From Planctomycetales bacterium (GTDB taxonomy: Bacteria > Planctomycetota > Planctomycetia > Pirellulales > Pirellulaceae): a stretch of 56,557 bases of DNA. Each line of letters starts with the position of its first letter. Within the stretch, counting starts at the first letter, position 1. The notes below the pieces were generated by a model that was not told the origin of the DNA, did no database searches, and saw only the letters and a list, made by a program, of their open reading frames with translations. The translations under genes and the position numbers were made by a program. The stretch covers positions 1 to 56,557 of the forward strand of contig JAGQPF010000166.1 of assembly GCA_020426845.1 (NCBI GenBank). The letters are read 5' to 3'. Positions 51,641-56,557 of the stretch are shown here, one piece after another.

Positions 51641-52198
51641 TTACCGGGCATGACGCTCGCTGGTGCCGCTGAACTCGTCGAGCTCCTGGCCGTCGCGATC
51701 TCGCACAACCACCGAGAACCGCTCACTTCGCCCGGCTGCGTCGAGCTGGCTTTCCACCACGACTCGGTACGACTCGTCAGGGCTAACGTGTTCGAATCGC
51801 AAGGTTTGAGCGGCCTTGTCCCAAGTGCCGGTAAACTCGGTCACTTTCCCGGCCGCGTCGTACTGCCAGCGACGGTAACGCTGCGTCTGCTTGTCATAGG
51901 TGGTTAGCGTCAGGCCGTCCATGCCGTCGCCTTCGTAGGTCGACCGCAGGAATTTGCCGCCCAGAATCCAGTCAACCCGCGCCTCCACGCGATAGGACTT
52001 GGCCTCCGCCTTGCGATGCATCGTGGTGGTCCAGGTTCCCACGTACCGCTCCAAACGCTGCAGCTCGGGCAACGCCGGATCGGGACGGGAGGCGATGAGC
52101 AGGTGAGGCTGTTCGGCCTCCGCAATGTTCAACGACGTCGTGAGAGCGAAAACGGCGAGCGCGAAGACTCCCGAGCAATGTGAAATGCTGCGTCCCAT
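51641..52198 (-). CDS. DUF1579-like secreted protein
   Basis: Predicted 185 residues from the ATG at 52198, with AAGG upstream. The signal peptide covers about 10-29 (ending NIAEAEQ). ELQRLERYVGTWTTTMHRKA, then LGGKFLRSTYEGDGMDGLTL and FTGTWDKAAQTLRFEHV match the DUF1579 beta-barrel (lipocalin-like) family, whose role is unknown. The frame is open to 52435, but that stretch is not protein-like. It stands alone on the minus strand, downstream of the TolC-like gene. Confidence 0.85.
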   Translation of the reverse strand: MGRSISHCSGVFALAVFALTTSLNIAEAEQPHLLIASRPDPALPELQRLERYVGTWTTTMHRKAEAKSYRVEARVDWILGGKFLRSTYEGDGMDGLTLTTYDKQTQRYRRWQYDAAGKVTEFTGTWDKAAQTLRFEHVSPDESYRVVVESQLDAAGRSERFSVVVRDRDGQELDEFSGTSERHAR

Positions 52199-52527
52199 CG
52201 TGGTGCCTTTCGGAAAGTGCAATGCTGGTCCATGCTTCAGCATTCGAGCTGAAGGCCGAAGAAACGTGTTCGATGCGGTCTTGGTCGAATTGCCGGTCGC
52301 CAGTCGGCGAGAACGCGAAACGGAGGAGTCCAACCCTGTCAAAAGCTGCTCCGTTTCGCGTCCCGACGACGGCATGATTTTCGGATAGGTGTAAGAATCA
52401 CTTGTTGTTGGTGCTGGGTGCCTAGACGAGTGCACCGCTGGAATCTCGTTTCGTCCCGCTCAACGCCTCGGGGCTCCTTCCCGAGTTCGTCCCTTGCCAC
52501 CGTTGCGGATTCCTATCCGTCGACGAC
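52199..52527. other. Intergenic region with two inverted repeats
   Basis: These 329 bases hold the long hairpin listed at 52313-52361 and a shorter one: AATGCTG (52221-52227) pairs with CAGCATT (52238-52244), close to the DUF1579-like start. No gene is supported. Confidence 0.5.
52313..52361. terminator. Strong hairpin after the TolC-like gene, terminator-like
   Basis: ACGCGAAACGGAG (52313-52325) and CTCCGTTTCGCGT (52349-52361) are perfect 13-bp inverted arms with a 23-base loop. The hairpin lies 167-215 bases past the TolC-like stop and 115-163 before the DUF1579-like start, both on the minus strand. No T-tract follows, so it could equally be an operator or an attenuator. Confidence 0.45.
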
Positions 52528-54810
52528 CTAAGGCCTCGAGTTCCAGAACGCGCCGGATGCCTCATAGGTGGCTCGTTCCACGGCGGAGGCCCCGGAGGGA
52601 TCAGCCGTGGGAGCGTTCAACGACGGGCCGGATCGGCGAGCCGAGGGGACGCCGTTGCCGGCGGGCGTCGGCAGGTTGTTGGGCTCTGGCGCGGGAGGCT
52701 CCATGATCGGAGCGGGCTCGATGGTTTCATAACCCGGCATCGCTCCGTCGCCCTCAATCACCTCACCCTCGATGATCGCTTCACCTTCGAACACCTCACC
52801 TTCGATCGCACCCGGTCCCGGCCCCACGCCCTGTGGCACGGCGCCCTGGCTGATCACGCGTGGCCGCGTCGAGCCGTAGTCGAGGTAGTAGCTAGCATCT
52901 CGCTCGCGAGCCCTCCCCAGAGCATCCCAGTAAGCCTTTTGTGGCCACGGGCCCTCCGCGAGCGAGACGCCGTTGAATTCCAAGAGCGAGCCTTTGACGT
53001 AGTGCACGTCGGCGATCGCCTTGTTGTAGTCGCAAAGCCGCTGGTAGTACTCGATGCGTGCCGAGGCACGTCGGTCGAACGCATCGAGCAACTGGTCATG
53101 CAGACGCTCGTCGACGTCCAGCCGCACCTCGAGCTTGTTCACTTCGTCCTCGGCCGCAACCCACTGCCCATAGGCGATCTGGGCGAGCTGATATTGGTTG
53201 TGGAGATTCGCGTAGGAGTTGGACAACTGGTGCTCGATGTTGTGCTCCACCTCGTCGAGTTGAATCTTGGCTTTCTTGATTTGCAGCATGGCGCCTTGCA
53301 CGCGAGCGTGTGCGCGGCGGGCGCCAACCGCATTGGGCTGGAAGGTCAGCGTCATCAACGCTTCGGTGAAGTTGCCTTCCGTCAGCCCGTCAAAGGCGAG
53401 CGAGCCGGTGGGGGTCGTCTCGAAGTTGGCCCCGCGACGGTCGGCGCTGATCAGGTCGTCGCCAACACCCAGAATGCGGTAACGCATGCCCAGGTTCAGC
53501 TCGGGCAACAGTTGGTTGCGAGCGGAGACGAACTCCAGGTCCGCTTGCTTCACCTGCCACTTCTGGCGCCGAATTTCGGGGCTGCGGAACAGCGTCTCGA
53601 GCTTCACTTCGTCCCAATTGAAGCTCACGAAGGCGGCCGACGGCTCGTCGGTGGGCCGCAGCAAAAAGTTGTCGGTGGCCGTCAAACCCAGCAAACCTCG
53701 CAGCTTTCGCTCCAGCACCAACAGGCCTTCACCCTGCGTGGCGGCGGCCAGCGAGGCATCGTAACGAGCCCGAAATCGCAAGTACTGTCCGTTCGAGCGA
53801 GGCTCCTGGGCGCCAGGATCCTTCTTGCCCGCACGCGTGCGATCCTTGCGCCACGCAGCCAATGCGGCGTCGCGGCCCTGCTTGTTCGCGTCGACGATGC
53901 GGTACGCACAGTGCAGGTCCCAGTAGGCATTCTCCACATCTTTCACGAAGTCGCGCACGCTCACCTCGAAGTCGGCCAGCGTCGTGTCGGTGCGGATGCG
54001 AGCCAGCAGGATCGGCAAGCGATTGACCGTCACGCCCGCTTGGCGAAGCAGCGGGTGAGTGAACTCCAGTTCCCAAGCGGCGGTCCAGTCGCTGGGCACC
54101 GCGCGGCCCACCCCAATCGCCGTGTTGTTTTCGCTATAAGCGAGCGTCTGGCGAGCGGTGATGATGCCGCCGGAAGCCATCTTCTTGGACAACGCGAGCA
54201 GGTGGCTGCTGTCGTGCCCCTGCCCGATCACCGGATTGAACACGTTGCCCGGTCCGACGTTTCGCGGCCGATCGGTGTTGCTGTAGGAGAAGCTGCTGAA
54301 CATCTGGGCGTCGAACTCGGCCAACGCATCCGCGTAACCGCCAACCGTGGAAGCTCGCACGGCGCCGCGGGAGATGATGCGATTGCCTTGGCTGTCGACC
54401 TGCAGCGGAGTGGGCGTCGTCAACGTCTCGCTGATCGCCGGATCCAGAACCGTGCCGGCGCCCAAGACGCGCGAGGCGCCCGTGCTGGCAAATCCGAACT
54501 GTTGGAATTGAGCCGCGCTGCGAATCACTTTGCTGTTGTGCAACGCAATCGCCACCGCCTCCTGCAACGTCAGGTCGCGATACTCGGCGAACTTGAGATT
54601 GCGCAGATGCAACGGCTCCAGCGTGTCCGTGACCTCCGGCGACGTCGAGTGCTCAACGTCCGGGTACTCAATCTGCGTCGCAGCATCCAGATAGCTCGAC
54701 AGATCACCGTCATTCTGGAAGTAGAACGGCTGCGTGGGATGACAACCGGTAACGGCGGCCAGCAAGAGCATGGCGGTCGCTGTGGTTCGTCTTGTGCGCT
54801 GGCTGATCAA
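52528..54810 (-). CDS. TolC-like outer-membrane efflux lipoprotein
   Basis: Predicted 760 residues with a TTG start; AAGGA lies nine bases upstream and an ATG at 54771 is the alternative. The lipobox is AAVTGC with Cys23. Two outer-membrane-efflux helical repeats follow: DLTLQEAVAIALHNSKVIRS begins the first; the second includes LLPELNLGMRYRILGVGDDL. Long helices such as AKIQLDEVEHNIEHQLSNSY form the periplasmic barrel. The last 150 residues are acidic and Pro-rich with EGEVFEGEAIIEGEVIEGDG repeats, absent from E. coli TolC. It should form the outer-membrane duct of an efflux or type I secretion system; no pump genes adjoin it. Confidence 0.9.
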   Translation of the reverse strand: MISQRTRRTTATAMLLLAAVTGCHPTQPFYFQNDGDLSSYLDAATQIEYPDVEHSTSPEVTDTLEPLHLRNLKFAEYRDLTLQEAVAIALHNSKVIRSAAQFQQFGFASTGASRVLGAGTVLDPAISETLTTPTPLQVDSQGNRIISRGAVRASTVGGYADALAEFDAQMFSSFSYSNTDRPRNVGPGNVFNPVIGQGHDSSHLLALSKKMASGGIITARQTLAYSENNTAIGVGRAVPSDWTAAWELEFTHPLLRQAGVTVNRLPILLARIRTDTTLADFEVSVRDFVKDVENAYWDLHCAYRIVDANKQGRDAALAAWRKDRTRAGKKDPGAQEPRSNGQYLRFRARYDASLAAATQGEGLLVLERKLRGLLGLTATDNFLLRPTDEPSAAFVSFNWDEVKLETLFRSPEIRRQKWQVKQADLEFVSARNQLLPELNLGMRYRILGVGDDLISADRRGANFETTPTGSLAFDGLTEGNFTEALMTLTFQPNAVGARRAHARVQGAMLQIKKAKIQLDEVEHNIEHQLSNSYANLHNQYQLAQIAYGQWVAAEDEVNKLEVRLDVDERLHDQLLDAFDRRASARIEYYQRLCDYNKAIADVHYVKGSLLEFNGVSLAEGPWPQKAYWDALGRARERDASYYLDYGSTRPRVISQGAVPQGVGPGPGAIEGEVFEGEAIIEGEVIEGDGAMPGYETIEPAPIMEPPAPEPNNLPTPAGNGVPSARRSGPSLNAPTADPSGASAVERATYEASGAFWNSRP

Positions 54811-55358
54811 TGTTCCGCTTCCTTATCGTGGCTGAGGGCCAGCTACGATTCTGTGGGTCCTGTGGTGACGGAAATCCGACACAGGGGCACAATGCCACTA
54901 CGCCACAGGCGGCATCTGCCTGTTGAAGAACACCCGCCGGCGCCAGGAGCAGCCTTCGCGTTGCGAAAAGTGCTGCACCGTTTGCCGAATCAGGTGTCTT
55001 TCAGCAGCCTGCCAAAGCCTGCTTGAATTTCCTGCGGTTCAAGACCCCCCTGAACCATCGCCGGCACTCGCCCCAAAACTTGGAAGCGGAGCCTTCGCGT
55101 GTAGACCTTATCGACACCGTCCAATCCGAACTTTCGTCAAAATCGGAAAAATCGGAGCGGTCATGCGCAAACCACCTATCCATCCCAGACGAACGCGAGT
55201 TATTCGTGACAGCCCAGTCAGTGTGCGAAGCGGTAGAATGGGCAACTTGAGGCCACCGAGCTCAAGTGCGCGATTCCTCCCGTACGCTGCGGGTTACCTG
55301 GTACAGCGTTCGCAGCAGGCATGGCGCAAGGAACCGTCTAAGTTGGGAGCGTGCCGTC
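54811..55358. other. Gene-poor region before the PhoD-like gene
   Basis: These 548 bases hold the inverted-repeat element at 54919-55008 and a degraded copy of the GATTCGATCCC repeat at 55270-55299 (GCGATTCCTCCCGTACGCTG, CGGGTTACCT). Open frames here are fragments without domains. No promoter is clear. Confidence 0.5.
54919..55008. repeat. 90-bp inverted-repeat element
   Basis: CTGTTGAAGAACACC (54920-54934) pairs imperfectly with GGTGTCTTTCAGCAG (54993-55007). The arms match those of the element at 37243-37338 and the solo motifs near 3171 and 39991. It lies in the space between divergent genes. Confidence 0.6.
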
Positions 55359-56557
55359 ATGAGCCGACTTCTTTGCTGTTTCATCGCCATCCTGGCCGCT
55401 GTTGCCGTGACAACCGGCTGCCGTCCCTCTTCGCCAAACACGTCGCAATCAGCCGCATCCATTCGCGCTCCGATGGGAATCATGATCGGCGAGGTGACGT
55501 CAACGACGGCGCTGGCCCAAGTACGCTTGTCCAGTTCGGACGAGTTGGTCGATGGAGATCTGCCGGGCGCGGACGGCGTGGTCGAATTTTCGCTGCACAA
55601 GCTCGACGCGTCCGGTGAACAGCCCGTTGCGGTGCAGCTTGTTTCCGCAAAGGCAGAGCACGACTACATCGCCCGCGCGGAATTCCGCGATCTGGAGCCC
55701 GGCACACGCTATCGCTGCCGAAGCCTGATTGGGTTGGATCGCTCGCAAGTCGTGCCGGGGCCGATGGGCGAGTTTCGCACCTACGGAGGGGCCTCGGCCG
55801 CCGAAGAAACTCGATTGGTCGTCGTCACCGGCATGAATTATGCGAAATTTCACGGCGACCAACGGATCGATCGCGCTCAGCACGTCGTCGAGAACAACCG
55901 CGAACTGCCCGAGGCATACGCGGGGGCAGACAAGGCATTGGGCTATCCGGGCCTGGCGGCGATCCGCAAGCTACAACCCGACTTCTTCATCGGCACCGGC
56001 GACAATGTCTACTACGACACGCCCGACACCCCGCGCGCCGAGCAGGTGTCCGAACTGCGTAAGAAATGGCACGAGCAATTCGTGCAGCCGCGGTATCGCG
56101 ATCTGTTCTGGATCGTGCCCACCTACTGGGAGATCGACGACCACGACTACCGCATCGACGACGGCGACAATTCGGGCGACTACGATCCGACTCCCGAGGT
56201 GGGACGACGCATGATGTTGGAGCAGCTGCCGATAGGCGGCATGGAGGACGCCGAGACCTTGACCTATCGGACGCATCGAATCAGCCGGGATCTGCAAATC
56301 TGGCTGGTCGAGAATCGCATGTATCGGTCCAACAACGCCGACCCCGATGGCCCAAAGAAGTCAATCTGGGGTGCCAAGCAGAAGAAGTGGCTCCAAGACA
56401 CGCTCAAGGCGAGCGACGCGACCTTCAAGCTGTTGATCTGGCCCACGCCGATGGTTGGCCCCGATGATTTAAGAAAGACCGACAACCACACCAACATCAA
56501 CGGATTCCGCCACGAACGCGACGAGTTCTTCAAGTGGCTGGGAGACGAGGCAATTGA
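55359..56557 (+). CDS. PhoD-like alkaline phosphatase, lipoprotein, cut by the window end
   Basis: Starts at the ATG at 55359 with GGGAG nine bases upstream; at least 399 residues, and the 3-prime end lies outside the window. A hydrophobic signal ends VAVTTGC, with Cys21 as the likely lipidation site. An N-terminal beta domain (about 35-145) precedes the metallophosphatase domain with DFFIGTGDNVYYD and WEIDDHDYR, the PhoD-family metal-binding motifs (a DDHD form where many have DDHE). VENRMYRSNN and LIWPTPMVGPDD are further family blocks. It should hydrolyse phosphate esters or diesters outside the cytoplasm. No phosphate-uptake genes are seen nearby. Confidence 0.9.
   Translation, partial: MSRLLCCFIAILAAVAVTTGCRPSSPNTSQSAASIRAPMGIMIGEVTSTTALAQVRLSSSDELVDGDLPGADGVVEFSLHKLDASGEQPVAVQLVSAKAEHDYIARAEFRDLEPGTRYRCRSLIGLDRSQVVPGPMGEFRTYGGASAAEETRLVVVTGMNYAKFHGDQRIDRAQHVVENNRELPEAYAGADKALGYPGLAAIRKLQPDFFIGTGDNVYYDTPDTPRAEQVSELRKKWHEQFVQPRYRDLFWIVPTYWEIDDHDYRIDDGDNSGDYDPTPEVGRRMMLEQLPIGGMEDAETLTYRTHRISRDLQIWLVENRMYRSNNADPDGPKKSIWGAKQKKWLQDTLKASDATFKLLIWPTPMVGPDDLRKTDNHTNINGFRHERDEFFKWLGDEAI

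Noticed and set aside
54923..55618. Plus-strand 231-residue frame before and over the PhoD-like gene
   Set aside because: It overlaps the clear PhoD N-terminus in another frame and begins inside a repeat element.

Overview
The window comes from a high-GC bacterium of the phylum Planctomycetota, most likely the Pirellulales. Evidence is the density of families largely restricted to that group: a DUF1501 protein, a DUF1549/DUF1553 protein, a PPC-domain protein and a planctomycete-type cytochrome c protein in one operon; a BBP7-type outer-membrane barrel; an LEPR-XLL-like secreted protein with EF-hand-like loops; and several short dispersed repeat families. There is no rRNA, tRNA or CRISPR array that I can recognise. 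Most genes look chromosomal. The only trace of classical mobile DNA is an IS66 transposase remnant at the left edge.

Layout. 1-4.4 kb is an accessory-looking patch: the IS66 remnant, a small two-helix membrane protein, a cytoplasmic-looking subtilisin-type protease and a ComEC-like metallo-beta-lactamase-fold protein. 4.6-6.6 kb holds a short-chain dehydrogenase divergent from an ATP-type 6-phosphofructokinase. 6.7-10.6 kb holds an MFS transporter divergent from a membrane-anchored octaheme cytochrome c. 10.8-17.9 kb is a probable ABC-2 export operon (envelope protein with a GATase-like region, ATPase, double permease) followed by a secreted HEAT-repeat protein. 18.1-23.8 kb is an outer-membrane block: a BamA-like protein split into a POTRA gene and a barrel gene, a DUF481 barrel and a BBP7 barrel.

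24-41.7 kb mixes regulation and housekeeping. It has an HDOD-GGDEF protein, a tandem parvulin-like chaperone with a clear promoter, a bacterial aminoacyl-tRNA-protein transferase, a solute-binding lipoprotein, a rhodanese/membrane protein/GT4 operon, and a divergent methyltransferase/GT2/GT-C operon coupled by ATGA overlaps. These are followed by a 57-residue coiled-coil protein, a CCA-adding enzyme, the LEPR-XLL-like protein and an HD-GYP phosphodiesterase. HDOD-GGDEF and HD-GYP together imply cyclic-di-GMP signalling.

41.7-51.2 kb is the planctomycete secreted-protein operon on the minus strand, with a good sigma70-like promoter near 51.23 kb: DUF1501, PPC protein, DUF1549/DUF1553, then cytochrome c-WD40-coiled-coil. 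51.6-56.6 kb has a DUF1579-like secreted protein, a TolC-like lipoprotein and the start of a PhoD-like phosphatase that runs off the window.

Intergenic DNA is rich in short repeats. These are 54-bp, about 44-bp and about 91-bp tandem arrays, a dispersed inverted-repeat element with CTGTTGAAAAACACC-like ends, and a 98-bp element with perfect 13-bp inverted ends lying inside a glycosyltransferase gene. The strongest candidates for something new are the protease/MBL locus, the split BamA, the cytochrome-WD40-coil protein and the repeat element tolerated inside a coding sequence.
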